Below, piece by piece: positions 39,522 through 48,376 of a DNA stretch of 64,000 nt. How positions within the stretch are numbered: the stretch's first letter is position 1; the number at the start of each line of letters is the position of its first letter. The notes beneath the pieces were generated by a model. The model did not search any database. It saw nothing but the letters and a program-made list of their open reading frames with translations, and had not been told where the DNA came from. The DNA is from Vicinamibacteria bacterium (GTDB lineage: Bacteria > Acidobacteriota > Vicinamibacteria > Fen-336). The translations under genes were made by a program, and so were the position numbers. The DNA lies in the NCBI GenBank assembly GCA_025994075.1, contig JAMQGV010000037.1, positions 17,506 to 81,505 on the forward strand, read 5' to 3'.

Positions 39522-40589
39522 TCAGTTCTTCTGCTGCGCCTTCACGAAGCGCTGGGCGGCCTTGCGCACCGCCTCGGAGACGTTCTTGTCGACGGCCAGC
39601 ATCTTGATGTCGCGCGGGCTGAGGCGGCTGACCAGGCCCATCGAGACGCCGACCGGCGTGCGCGGGTTCTTCACCAGGTTGGCGATCACCGTGTACTTCT
39701 TCGTCCACTCGCGATGGGTGCCGATCTTGCGCAGCACCTCGTCGGACACGTTCTTCATCGACGCGAACGACTCGACCTCCGCGTCGGTCAGCTTGGGGCT
39801 GCCCAGCACCGCCGTGCAGACCAGGCGGTTGGGATCGCGGATCAGGATCGAGCGTTCTTCGCGGCCCGACTTGAGCGCGGTGATCACTTTCTGCGCCGTC
39901 GACATCTGGAAGATGCGCTTGACCACCGAGACCGGGCCCTCCTGCGCGCGCTCCGCCGCGTCGAGCCGCGCCAGCGCCTCCTCCTCGGTCAGCGGAGCCT
40001 CGGGCTCCGGCTCCGGCTCCGGCTCCGGGGGCGGCGGTGGCGCAGTCTCGGCGGCCGCGGGCGGCGGCTCGGGGGCGGCGGGCTCGGCGCCGATCCGGAA
40101 GGACTCGCGCAACTCGCGCAGGCGGCGGTTCTGGTCGCGGTTGAGGCTCGTGTTGCGTTCCAGGGCCTCGAGCAGCGACGTGCGCCGCAGCAGGCGCACC
40201 TGGTTGATGACGACCAGCTCGGCCAGCGCCTCGGGCAGGTCGGCGGCGACCGCCTCGATCGCCTCGTCCGGCGTCGAGACGTTCTGCAGCGCGAACTCGC
40301 GGAGGTCGGCCTCGGGGCGCGAGCGCACCGCCCAGGCGAGCACGGCCGGCGGTGTCGACTTGTCCTTGAGCAGCGGCCTCAGCTCGGCCGCCGGCGCCTT
40401 CTGCAGGCTGTCGGCGGCCGCCGCGCGCACCGCCTCGTCGCGGTCGTCGACGAGCAGCACGTAGAGGTCGAGCAGGTCTTCGGTCTTGAGCGGGAGCGCG
40501 CCCTGAGCCGCCATCAGCCGCAGCTCGCGCGGCACGCTGCCGGCGCGGAACTGCTCGACGAGGGGGTTGGGGACGCGAGCCTCGGCCAT
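39522..40589 (-). CDS. HEAT-like repeat protein with conserved C-terminal domain of unknown function
   Basis: 355 residues. N-terminal ~165 residues are short helical HEAT-like units. A Glu/Pro/Ala linker (about 170-215, with EPEPEPEPE) separates them from a better conserved C-terminal block at about 225-350 (ILIRDPNRLVCTAV, EVESFASMKNVSDEVLR, LVKNPRTPVGVSM, LSPRDIKMLAVDKNV), also helical. I do not recognise a function. 7 bases after rodZ-like, 1 base before DnaJ-TPR. Confidence 0.65.
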   Translation of the reverse strand: MAEARVPNPLVEQFRAGSVPRELRLMAAQGALPLKTEDLLDLYVLLVDDRDEAVRAAAADSLQKAPAAELRPLLKDKSTPPAVLAWAVRSRPEADLREFALQNVSTPDEAIEAVAADLPEALAELVVINQVRLLRRTSLLEALERNTSLNRDQNRRLRELRESFRIGAEPAAPEPPPAAAETAPPPPPEPEPEPEPEAPLTEEEALARLDAAERAQEGPVSVVKRIFQMSTAQKVITALKSGREERSILIRDPNRLVCTAVLGSPKLTDAEVESFASMKNVSDEVLRKIGTHREWTKKYTVIANLVKNPRTPVGVSMGLVSRLSPRDIKMLAVDKNVSEAVRKAAQRFVKAQQKN

Positions 40590-40596
40590 CGGCCGG

Positions 40597-41352
40597 TCAG
40601 GCCCCGGGCGGTCGAGCGGCGGCGGCGTCCTGGACCAGGGCGGGCAGCGTCTGGCGCGAGATCACGATGCCCTTCTTCACCTCGCCGCTCCGGCCGAGCG
40701 GGAGGCCGGGGCGGTCGTTGACGCTGAAGCTGAGGCCGCCCGCGTTGCCGACCGAGAGCACGAGCTCGTCGCGGGCCTCGATCGTCTGGCGCTCGCCGGC
40801 AGCCAGCTCGCGCGAGAGACGGGTCTCGCCGTCGGCCTTGATCTCCACCCAGCAGTCGGCGTCGGCGGTCACCTGCAGCACCAGCCCGGACGGCGGAGCC
40901 GGGGTGTAGACGGGCACCGGTGGCAGCGTGACCGGCGGCACGGGAGCGACGTCGGTGATCGTCACCTCGGGCGCGGGGGCCGGACGCGAGCCGAGGCCCG
41001 GCGTCGCCAGCCAGGCGACGATCGTGACCAGGGCCAGCGCGCCTGCCGCCAGTGCCCGCCACGGCACGCCGTGCACCGGCGTGGTGCCGGCCGCGACCGG
41101 CGCGGGCCGCGGCGTCTCGAGGCCCGACGAGTAGAGGAAGTCGGCCACGGCGCGATCCGGGTCGAGCCCGAGGAACTTCGCGTACTGGCGCACGAACGCG
41201 CGCGGGAACAGGCCGCCCGGCAGCACGTCGATCCGCCCCTGCTCGAGAGCCTCGAGGAAGCGGATCGAGATCTTGGTCGCATCGGCGACGTCGCGCAGGC
41301 TGATGCCCCTCAGCTCGCGCTCGCGCCGGAGGTTCTCCCCGAACGAACCCAC
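40597..41352 (-). CDS. RodZ-like protein: N-terminal helix-turn-helix, TM helix, C-terminal DUF4115
   Basis: 251 residues. GTG 41352 preferred over TTG 41391: it has GAGG upstream and starts at SFGENLRRERE, the normal opening of the HTH_25 domain. HTH at 5-75 (SLRDVADATKISIRFLEAL), TM at about 100-118, Pro-rich spacer, then the DUF4115 beta domain (DCWVEIKADGE, FSVNDRPGLPLGRSGEV). RodZ links MreB to the cell-elongation machinery; a direct role is inferred. Confidence 0.8.
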   Translation of the reverse strand: MGSFGENLRRERELRGISLRDVADATKISIRFLEALEQGRIDVLPGGLFPRAFVRQYAKFLGLDPDRAVADFLYSSGLETPRPAPVAAGTTPVHGVPWRALAAGALALVTIVAWLATPGLGSRPAPAPEVTITDVAPVPPVTLPPVPVYTPAPPSGLVLQVTADADCWVEIKADGETRLSRELAAGERQTIEARDELVLSVGNAGGLSFSVNDRPGLPLGRSGEVKKGIVISRQTLPALVQDAAAARPPGA

Positions 41353-41441
41353 CGCGTCCCTCGTCCCTGTCTTGCCCGACCGAAAATCCAAACGCCGTGA
41401 AACTGAAGCCGCTGGATGCTAGAGGGAAGCTCGAGGGGGTG

Positions 41442-42155
41442 TCAACCCGCGGCCAGCCGGCCGGCGGCCACTCGCAGCAGCGTGTGCAAGCCCGGGTGGC
41501 CGGCGACCTCGCGCAGGTCGAGCGGCGTCAGCTTCGAGAGCTGGCCCAGTGCCACGGGCAGCGGGGCCCGCGGCCCGAGCACGAGCGCGCGTCGCACGGC
41601 GTACTCCTCGCGGAACCGCCAGCACTCGGCTGCCCGCTCGAAGAGCGGTGGCGGGGCGTCGGCGGCCTGCAGCAGCGCCGCCAGCCGCGACGGCGTCAGG
41701 TGCCGCGACTCCAGCGCGGCGTCGACGATCCGCACGTCGTCGTGGCGCAACAGGGTCTCGAGCACGCGCCCGGTCGCGAGCCGCGCGATCGCCAGCAACT
41801 CGCCCGCGACCAGGTCGCGCAGGCGGTCGAACAGCGCGCCTTCGGCGCGGTGGCGGATCGCTGCAGCCAGCCGGGCGTCGCCCGCGGCGTGGGCGAGGTC
41901 GGCGTGGCGCAGGCCGGGGATCAGCTTCAGCGCCGCAGCCCGCGGCGTGCGGGGGTTGCACGCCAGCGCGCCGGCGACCCGCGCGTCGCGCGAGCGCGCG
42001 TGGTGGGCCGCCGCCTCCAGCAACGCCGGTGGCAACGGGTGGCGCAGGACGCTGGCCAGCGCGGCCGTGTCGTCGGCGGAATCGAGGAACTCCCGCGCGG
42101 CGGCCGGGCCCGGGGCGAGGGACCGGGCGCGCGCGAGGAGCGCCTCGGCGGTCAT
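41442..42155 (-). CDS. HEAT-like helical repeat protein
   Basis: 237 residues from ATG 42155, which overlaps the upstream stop (ATGA). Ala/Leu/Arg-rich helical repeats (ARVAGALACNPRTPRAAAL, DVRIVDAALESRHLTPSRL) like DUF2336/leucine-rich-variant HEATs. No signal peptide or catalytic motif. Unknown role. It is the last gene of the TPR-protein operon; the 89 bases to rodZ hold a TAGCAT (41416-41421, minus) that may be a -10 for rodZ. Confidence 0.6.
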   Translation of the reverse strand: MTAEALLARARSLAPGPAAAREFLDSADDTAALASVLRHPLPPALLEAAAHHARSRDARVAGALACNPRTPRAAALKLIPGLRHADLAHAAGDARLAAAIRHRAEGALFDRLRDLVAGELLAIARLATGRVLETLLRHDDVRIVDAALESRHLTPSRLAALLQAADAPPPLFERAAECWRFREEYAVRRALVLGPRAPLPVALGQLSKLTPLDLREVAGHPGLHTLLRVAAGRLAAG

Positions 42156-42373
42156 TCCCGGCGCAGCAGGTCGTGGATCTCGGCGGCGGCCAGCACCAGG
42201 TTGACGAGTCCCAGGCCGCTGACGGCGCCGCGCACGAACGGGTTCGTCAGCAAGGCGCGGACCGCGGTGTGGGGCCCGAACCACTGGTGCGCCTCCCACA
42301 GCGACGTCCACGGCGCCACTGTCAGGATCAGGCCGACCAGCACGGAACTCGCGACCGAGAGGACGTGGGCCAA
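42152..42373 (-). CDS. Small membrane protein of unknown function
   Basis: 73 residues from TTG 42373; no ATG or GTG fits better. Two hydrophobic segments (about 5-25 and 46-66) separated by a polar loop (SLWEAHQWFGPHTAVR). 10 bases after the TPR gene, ATGA overlap with the HEAT gene. Real because it is wedged in an operon with typical coding bias; function not recognised. Confidence 0.5.
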   Translation of the reverse strand: MAHVLSVASSVLVGLILTVAPWTSLWEAHQWFGPHTAVRALLTNPFVRGAVSGLGLVNLVLAAAEIHDLLRRE

Positions 42374-42383
42374 TCGCGCGGCC

Positions 42384-45311
42384 CTAGCCGCCGAGCTCGC
42401 GCACCTTCGCGGCCACGTCGCGGAACGTGGCGTCCTGGCCGAACAGCTCGGTGTACAGCGCGAGCGCGCGCGCGGTGTCGCCGTCCGCCTCGTGCGCCGC
42501 CGCCAGGTCGTAGCGCAGGCCCTGGTACTCCTCCGGCGTGCGGCCCGGAACGGCCAGGCCCTTCTCGAACCACTTCACGGCCAGCTTCGGCATGCCCTTC
42601 TCGACGAAGCAGATGCCGAGCATGCTCGAGCACTCGAGCAGGCGCGTCTCGTCCTTCGCCGCGAGCTGGAACTCCGCGATCGCCTCGTCGATCAGCCCCA
42701 TCTCCTTGTAGGCGATGCCGAGGTTGTAGCGGGTGTCGTAGTCCTCCTTGCCGAGCTGCTTGTCCACGCCCTTGCGGAACTCGCGGAAGATCTCCGACAG
42801 GCCGGCGTCGCCGAGGTCGGTGCCGGCGTCGGCGGGCGGCGGCGCCTCGACCGCCGACTGGGCGCCGAAGAGGTCGGAGAGCTCGGCACCGAGATCGATC
42901 ATCCCGCCCTCGTCGGCGAGCGGTGCGGGCTCGGGCGCCGGCGGCTCGGGCAGGTCGAGGCCGCCGAAGGCGTCCTCCGCCACGGGCGCCGCCGCGGCCA
43001 GGTCCTCGAGACTCGGTTCCGGCGCGGCGAGGTCGAGACCGAGTCGCCCGAGGGTGTCGAGCAGGGCCGGGTGCTCGGGGAACCGGGCCGACGCCTGGCG
43101 CAGGGCCTCGCGGGCGTCGTCGACGAAGCCCAGCGAGACGAACTCCTCGGCCTCCGACAGCTTGCGCGCGAGCGGCTCCGGCACGTCGGGCAGCGCCGGT
43201 TCGGCCAGCGCGCCGAGGTCCAGGGCCGGCTCTTCGGGCGCGGCGAAGCCTCCGAGATCGAGCGGCGGGACGTCCGGCGCGGGCGCAGGCGGCAGCTCCT
43301 CGCCCAGCGCGGGCAACTCCTCCCCGAACGCCGGCAGTCCTTCGCCCAGCGCGGGCAGCTCTTCGCCCAGCGCGGGCAGCTCTTCGCCGAGGGCGGGCAG
43401 CTCCTCCCCGAACGGGGGGGGCGCCGCCTCCTCAGCGAAGGCGGGCAGTTCTTCGGCAGCAACCGGCTCGGCCGCGCCCAGCTCGAGGGCTCCCCCGGCG
43501 TCGAGCGGGATCTCGACCTCTTCGGCCGGCGGCGCGGCGGGCGGCGGCGCCACGGGCGCCTCCTCGTCGAGGGCCAGCGGCAGCTCTTCTTCGACCGACA
43601 CGCCGAGCGCGAGCTCCTCCTCGGCGGCGCCGAGCTCGACCGGCTCTTCGGCCGCGGGCGGAGCCTCGGCGGGCACGAGGTCGGGCGCGACGTTCTTCAG
43701 GTACTCGAGGTTGTCCTCGGCGAGCTGGGCGTCGCCGGTGAGCTTCGCGATCTCGATCAGCGCCAGCGCCTGCTCGCCGGCCTGCTGCGGCTGCCCCTTC
43801 TCCTCGTAGACGTCGCGCAGCTCCTGGCGGGCCTCGGCGTTGTCGGGGAAGCGGGCGACCACCGACTCGAACTGCTCGACGGCCTTGTCGATCAGGCCGT
43901 ACTTGCGGAACACGCGGCCCTCGGCGAGGTGCTCCTCGACGAACTCGCGGTCCTCGGGGCCGAGCGGGCCCGAGGGCTGGATCCCGCCTCCCGCGCGCGA
44001 AGGGGGCACGGGGGCCGTCTGGTCCTCGAGCGAGACCTCGAACTCCTCGACCACGGGCACCGGGGCGGCAGCCGCCGGCGCCGGGCGCGGCGGCGGCGGC
44101 GGCGGCGGCGGCGCGGCGGCGGGTGCCGTGCGCGTCATCTTGTCGCGCACGAACTGGAGCTTGCTCTGGTACTGCTGGCTCTGCGGCTCCATGCCGACCA
44201 GGATCTCGAGCACGGAGGCGGCCTGCTCCAGCTCGTTCTTCTGGATGTAGGCCTCGGCGAGCTGGGAGTAGGCCTGGGCGACCGCGCGGTCGTTCTTGGC
44301 CTGGCGGTGGACCTCGACCAGCTTGACCAGGCTCTTGACGTGGCTCGGGTTCTTCTGGACGAGTTGCTGCAGGATCGAGGCGGCGCGGTCGTGCTCGCGC
44401 TTCTCGACCATCGCGTCGACCACCGGCGCCAGCTCGTCGAAGGCCTTGTCGAGGTGACCCTGCATGACGTGGACGCGGCCCATCTGGAGCCGGGCGTCGT
44501 TGTCCTTCGGGTTCAGCTCGAGCAGGCGCTTGAAGATCGCCTCGGCCTCCTCGATCTTGCGAGACCCGAGGTAGGCCTCGCCGAGGCGGCCGAGGATCGC
44601 CGCGTCCTGCGGCGACTGGCGGGCGGCCTCCTCGAGGAAGTGGGCGGCCTTGTCGTAGTTCTTCTGGACGAGGTGGATGCGGGCCAGCTCCTCGCGCAGG
44701 CGCTGGCTCTTGGGGTCGAGCTTCAGCCCCTTCTCGAGGACCTGCAGTCCTTCCGCCAGGTGGCCCTTCTTGTTGAGCTCGTCGGCGATCGCGACGTACT
44801 CCTCGACGGCCTTGGCCGTGCTGCCCTCGCGCGTGTAGAGGTCGGCCAGCTTGGACCGGGTCTTCAGGTCGGAGGGGTCGATCTCGACCATCTTGCGCAG
44901 CACGTCGGCGGCGTCGCGGGCGCGTCCGCGCTTGACGTACTCGTCGACCACGACCTGGTACTGGCCCTTGGCCTCCATCATGAGGCCCTGCTTGGCGTAC
45001 AGCTCGCCGAGGTTGACCTTCGGCTCGAGGGCGGTGGCGTCGAGCTTGTCGATCTTCTTCCAGATCGCGATCGCCTTCAGCAGGAAGCCGTCCTTCGCGT
45101 AGAAGTCGGCCACCTTGGCGTACTGCTCGGACGCCTCGCGGTTCTTGCCCAGGCGGGCATAGAGGTCCCCGATCTTGTTGATCGTGTTCCAGTCACGCGG
45201 GTTGTCGTCGACGAGCTGCCTGAAGAGGTCGATCGCCTGGTCGATGCGACCGGCCTTCTCGAGCTTGTCGGCGTCCTGCTTGACCTTGACCGGGTTGATC
45301 TTGGAAGCCAC
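42384..45311 (-). CDS. Large TPR protein with Glu/Pro-rich heptad-repeat linker
   Basis: 975 residues, GTG start with AGGGG upstream. About 11 TPRs in residues 10-390 (IDLFRQLVDDNP, AEAIFKRLLELNPKD). A Pro linker and one more TPR block at about 430-530 follow. A long acidic, Ala/Pro/Glu-rich region (about 530-800) includes six LPALGEE heptads. More TPRs end the protein. No signal peptide; probably a cytoplasmic scaffold. Similar proteins occur in gliding or social bacteria. Function unknown. Confidence 0.8.
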   Translation of the reverse strand: MASKINPVKVKQDADKLEKAGRIDQAIDLFRQLVDDNPRDWNTINKIGDLYARLGKNREASEQYAKVADFYAKDGFLLKAIAIWKKIDKLDATALEPKVNLGELYAKQGLMMEAKGQYQVVVDEYVKRGRARDAADVLRKMVEIDPSDLKTRSKLADLYTREGSTAKAVEEYVAIADELNKKGHLAEGLQVLEKGLKLDPKSQRLREELARIHLVQKNYDKAAHFLEEAARQSPQDAAILGRLGEAYLGSRKIEEAEAIFKRLLELNPKDNDARLQMGRVHVMQGHLDKAFDELAPVVDAMVEKREHDRAASILQQLVQKNPSHVKSLVKLVEVHRQAKNDRAVAQAYSQLAEAYIQKNELEQAASVLEILVGMEPQSQQYQSKLQFVRDKMTRTAPAAAPPPPPPPPRPAPAAAAPVPVVEEFEVSLEDQTAPVPPSRAGGGIQPSGPLGPEDREFVEEHLAEGRVFRKYGLIDKAVEQFESVVARFPDNAEARQELRDVYEEKGQPQQAGEQALALIEIAKLTGDAQLAEDNLEYLKNVAPDLVPAEAPPAAEEPVELGAAEEELALGVSVEEELPLALDEEAPVAPPPAAPPAEEVEIPLDAGGALELGAAEPVAAEELPAFAEEAAPPPFGEELPALGEELPALGEELPALGEGLPAFGEELPALGEELPPAPAPDVPPLDLGGFAAPEEPALDLGALAEPALPDVPEPLARKLSEAEEFVSLGFVDDAREALRQASARFPEHPALLDTLGRLGLDLAAPEPSLEDLAAAAPVAEDAFGGLDLPEPPAPEPAPLADEGGMIDLGAELSDLFGAQSAVEAPPPADAGTDLGDAGLSEIFREFRKGVDKQLGKEDYDTRYNLGIAYKEMGLIDEAIAEFQLAAKDETRLLECSSMLGICFVEKGMPKLAVKWFEKGLAVPGRTPEEYQGLRYDLAAAHEADGDTARALALYTELFGQDATFRDVAAKVRELGG
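43291..43416. repeat. Six tandem 21-base repeats inside the large TPR gene
   Basis: Units begin at 43291, 43312, 43333, 43354, 43375 and 43396 with exact 21-base period (GGCAGCTCYTCGCCCAGCGCG). Each encodes LPALGEE or a variant on the minus strand. A length-variable site is likely. Confidence 0.9.
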
Positions 45312-45405
45312 GGAAGGACCCCTGCGAATCCGCTTGAGATACCGGAGCGGAATTCTGCATCAGACCGAGCCAAAAGGCGAGGCTGCCCTGCCCCGCCGAC
45401 CTGGG

Positions 45406-46080
45406 CTATTCGAACATCAGAAGTTGCCGGCCGCCCGAAAAGCTGCGCCGGTGCTGGGGGGAGGGGCCCAGCCGCCGAAGGGCGGCCAGATGTTCGCCCG
45501 ACCCGTAGCCCTTGTTTCCGGCCAGTCCGTACCCGGGATGCCGGCGGTCCAGGGCGGCCATCAGCGCGTCGCGCTCGACCTTGGCCAGGATCGAAGCTGC
45601 CGCGATCGACACCGAGCGGGCGTCGCCCTTGACGATCGCCCGCTGCGGGGCGGGCAGGCCCGCGACCGGCAGGCCGTCGACCAGCAGCAGGTCGGGGCGG
45701 AGCGGCAGCGCCTCGACCGCCCGGCGCAGGGCGAGGTGGGTCGCGCGCAGGATGTCGAGGCGGTCGATCTCCTCGGCCTCGGCCCGGCCCAGCGCGAAGG
45801 CCCGGGCCCGCTCGCGGACCCGCGCGGCCAGCCTCTCGCGCTGGCGCGCGGTGAGCCGCTTCGAGTCGTCGAGGCCGTCGGTCGGAAAGTCGTCGCCGAG
45901 CACGACGGCCGCGGCGAACACGGGGCCGCAGAGGGCGCCGCGGCCGACCTCGTCGAGGCCGGCCACGGCAGCGAAGCCCTCGGCCCGGGCCGCGTCCTCG
46001 AAGGCGCGGTCGCAGGCAAGGGCTTCGCCCTGATAGACGAGCGGCGCACGGGACCGCGAGCGGGACACCGCGTCGGCCAC
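45406..46080 (-). CDS. rnhB: Ribonuclease HII
   Basis: 224 residues, GTG start. Degrades RNA in RNA:DNA hybrids and cuts at single ribonucleotides. Motifs: GLDEVGRGALCGP (DE), DSKRL, LLVDGLP (D), AAASILAKVERD, HPGYGLAGNKGYG. 12 bases after rplS; usual last gene of this operon. Confidence 0.95.
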   Translation of the reverse strand: MADAVSRSRSRAPLVYQGEALACDRAFEDAARAEGFAAVAGLDEVGRGALCGPVFAAAVVLGDDFPTDGLDDSKRLTARQRERLAARVRERARAFALGRAEAEEIDRLDILRATHLALRRAVEALPLRPDLLLVDGLPVAGLPAPQRAIVKGDARSVSIAAASILAKVERDALMAALDRRHPGYGLAGNKGYGSGEHLAALRRLGPSPQHRRSFSGGRQLLMFE

Positions 46081-46092
46081 GGGCGGCCGGCT

Positions 46093-46488
46093 CTAGGCCT
46101 GCGGCGTGAGGCGCTTCTCCCGCATGCGGCTGGCCTTGCCCTTGAGGTCGCGCAGGTAGTAGAGCTTGGCGCGGCGCACGTGGGCGCGCTTGACGACCTC
46201 GATCTTCTCGATCGTGCGGGCGTGCAGCGGGAAGATGCGCTCGACGCCCTGGCCGTAGGAGACCTTGCGCACGGTCATCGTCGCCCGCGTGCCGGAGCCG
46301 CGCAGGCCGATCACCACGCCCTCGAAGACCTGCACGCGCTCGCGCTCGGTCTCCTTGGCCTTGCGGCCCTTCTCCTCCTTGATCGTGGTCTCCTTGACCT
46401 TGACGTGCACCTTGACGGTGTCGCCCGGGACGATCTGGGGCAGGCCCTTCTTGAGCTCCCCGGCTTCGATGTTGTCCAAGCGGTTCAT
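46093..46488 (-). CDS. rplS: 50S ribosomal protein L19
   Basis: 131 residues. L19 sits at the 30S-50S interface. Typical sequence: [74 protein letters not shown] before ATG. The 60-base gap to trmD holds nothing else obvious. Confidence 0.97.
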   Translation of the reverse strand: MNRLDNIEAGELKKGLPQIVPGDTVKVHVKVKETTIKEEKGRKAKETERERVQVFEGVVIGLRGSGTRATMTVRKVSYGQGVERIFPLHARTIEKIEVVKRAHVRRAKLYYLRDLKGKASRMREKRLTPQA

Positions 46489-46548
46489 GGTTCCTTCGTC
46501 TCTCTTCCTGAAATTCCGTCCACGTCCGGGGGACCAGTGGCGCCCTCG

Positions 46549-47304
46549 CTAGGGGCGCGCCCCCGCCATCGTCTGTTTCGCCGCGGAGAGCAGCGCGCGG
46601 TCGGCCTCGCCCAGCGCGGCCGCGGCCAGCAGGTCCGGCCGCCGCTCCGCGGTCTGGCGCAGCGACTGCTCGCGCCGCCAGCGCGCGATCTCCGCGTGGT
46701 GTCCCGACATCAGCACCTCGGGCACCGGGTGCCCGCGCCACACCGCGGGCCGCGTGTAGTGCGGGCAGTCGAGCAGGCCGTCGCCGAAGGAGTCGGCCGC
46801 GGCCGAGCCCTCGTCGCCGAGCGCGCCGGGCAGCAGCCGCACCGCGGCCTCAATCACCGCGGCCGCGGCCACCTCGCCGCCGGTCAGCACGAAGTCGCCG
46901 AGGCTCAGCTCCTCGGTCGCCACGTGTCGCGCCACCCGCTCGTCGATGCCCTCGTAGCGGCCGCACAGCAGCACCAGCCGCTCGAGCGCCGCGTAACGCC
47001 GCGCCGTCGCCTGGTCGAAGCGGCGGCCGCGCGGCGACAGCAGCACGACCGCGTCGCCCGGGCCCGGTCCCTGCGGCAGCAGGGCCTCGACGGCGCGCGC
47101 GAACGGCTCCGCCTTCATCACCATGCCGGGCCCGCCGCCGAAGGGCGCGTCGTCGGTGGTGCGGTGGCGGTCGTCGGTGTGCTCGCGCAGGTCGTGCAGC
47201 GCGATCGAGCACAGGCCCTTGTCCACGGCGCGGCGCACGATGCTGTCGCCGATCGGGCCCGCGAGCATCTGCGGGAAGATGCTGACGACGTCGACCTTCA
47301 GCAT
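46549..47304 (-). CDS. trmD: tRNA (guanine-N1-)-methyltransferase
   Basis: 251 residues from ATG 47304, overlapping the rimM stop by 7 bases. Makes m1G37 in tRNAs, preventing +1 frameshifts. SPOUT signatures [47 protein letters not shown]. Length normal. Confidence 0.96.
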   Translation of the reverse strand: MLKVDVVSIFPQMLAGPIGDSIVRRAVDKGLCSIALHDLREHTDDRHRTTDDAPFGGGPGMVMKAEPFARAVEALLPQGPGPGDAVVLLSPRGRRFDQATARRYAALERLVLLCGRYEGIDERVARHVATEELSLGDFVLTGGEVAAAAVIEAAVRLLPGALGDEGSAAADSFGDGLLDCPHYTRPAVWRGHPVPEVLMSGHHAEIARWRREQSLRQTAERRPDLLAAAALGEADRALLSAAKQTMAGARP

Positions 47305-47852
47305 CGCCCCGGCTCCGGACCGGCCTCGACCTCGTCGGGCAGGGTCAGCCGCAGCACGCCGGCCGCGAGGTCCACCGCGGCGACGAAGTTCGCGGCCAGC
47401 GGCACCAGCGTCTCCCCCGCCGTCCCCTTCAGCACCAGCACGACAGCGCCGGCGCCCGTCTCCATCAGCGAACTGACGGTGCCGACCTCGCCGCGGCGGG
47501 CGTCGATCCCGCGCAGGCCGACGAGCTGGTGGTGGTAGTAGGTGTCGGCCGGCAGCGGCGCCAGCTCCTCTTCGCCGATGCGCAGCTCCTGGCCGCGCAG
47601 GGTCTCGGCGGCGTCGATCGAGTCGACGCCCTTCAGCTTGACCACGAAGCGGCCCTTGTGGGGCCAGGCCCGCTCGACCGCGACCTCGCGCGCGCCGCCC
47701 TGCGCCGCGGGCAGGAACGCCCGCGACAGGGTCGGAAAGCGGTCGGGGCGGTCGGACAGCAGTTCGACCGCGACCTCGCCATGCCGCCCCTGCGGCTTGA
47801 CGATGCGGCCGATCGCCACCAGCCCGTCCCACGCGCGCGACGTCGTCGTCAT
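47298..47852 (-). CDS. rimM: Ribosome maturation factor RimM
   Basis: 184 residues from ATG 47852, sharing one base with the khpA stop (TGATG). 30S head assembly factor binding S19. N-terminal barrel ([19 protein letters not shown]) and C-terminal PRC barrel ([34 protein letters not shown]). Confidence 0.94.
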   Translation of the reverse strand: MTTTSRAWDGLVAIGRIVKPQGRHGEVAVELLSDRPDRFPTLSRAFLPAAQGGAREVAVERAWPHKGRFVVKLKGVDSIDAAETLRGQELRIGEEELAPLPADTYYHHQLVGLRGIDARRGEVGTVSSLMETGAGAVVLVLKGTAGETLVPLAANFVAAVDLAAGVLRLTLPDEVEAGPEPGRC

Positions 47853-48082
47853 CAGTCGAGGATCTCCAGCTCGACGGCCACACCCTGCTCGTGGCCGATC
47901 GCCGAGAGCAGCGTGCGCAGCGCGTCCGCGGTCGCGCCCTGGCGGCCGATCACGCGCCCGCGGTCGCCGGGGGCCACCGACAGCTCGAGCACGACCACGT
48001 CGCGGTCGCGGCTCTCGTGGACGGAGACGCGGCCGGGCTCCGACACCAGCCCGCGCACGACCTCCGTCAGGAACTGACGCAC
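47852..48082 (-). CDS. khpA: KH-domain RNA-binding protein KhpA
   Basis: 76 residues, GTG start. One KH domain with the GxxG loop ([15 protein letters not shown]). KhpA (YlqC) binds RNA with KhpB in many bacteria. It sits in its usual place between rpsP and rimM. Confidence 0.93.
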   Translation of the reverse strand: MRQFLTEVVRGLVSEPGRVSVHESRDRDVVVLELSVAPGDRGRVIGRQGATADALRTLLSAIGHEQGVAVELEILD

Positions 48083-48103
48083 GCTCGTCTCCTGCCCGGG
48101 CCG

Positions 48104-48358
48104 CTACTGCGCCGCCGGGGCCGCCGCGGGCTGCTTCTTCAGCAGGCTGCGGACCGTGTCCGAGGCCTTGGCGCCCTTGGTGATCCAGTACTGGGCGCGC
48201 TCGGCGTCGATCTTGACGGCGGCGGGGTTCTGGCGCGGGTCGTAGTGGCCGAGCACTTCCAGGAAGCGGCCGTCGCGCCAGTCGCGCGAGTCGGCGACGA
48301 CGACGCGGTAGAAGGGGCGCTTGGCCGAGCCCATGCGGCGGAGACGGATCGAGAGCAT
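48104..48358 (-). CDS. rpsP: 30S ribosomal protein S16
   Basis: 84 residues: [26 protein letters not shown] start and [15 protein letters not shown]. 18 bases after ffh; SD GAAGGAAA region before the ATG. Confidence 0.97.
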   Translation of the reverse strand: MLSIRLRRMGSAKRPFYRVVVADSRDWRDGRFLEVLGHYDPRQNPAAVKIDAERAQYWITKGAKASDTVRSLLKKQPAAAPAAQ

Positions 48359-48376
48359 CGTTGGTTTCCTTCGTTT

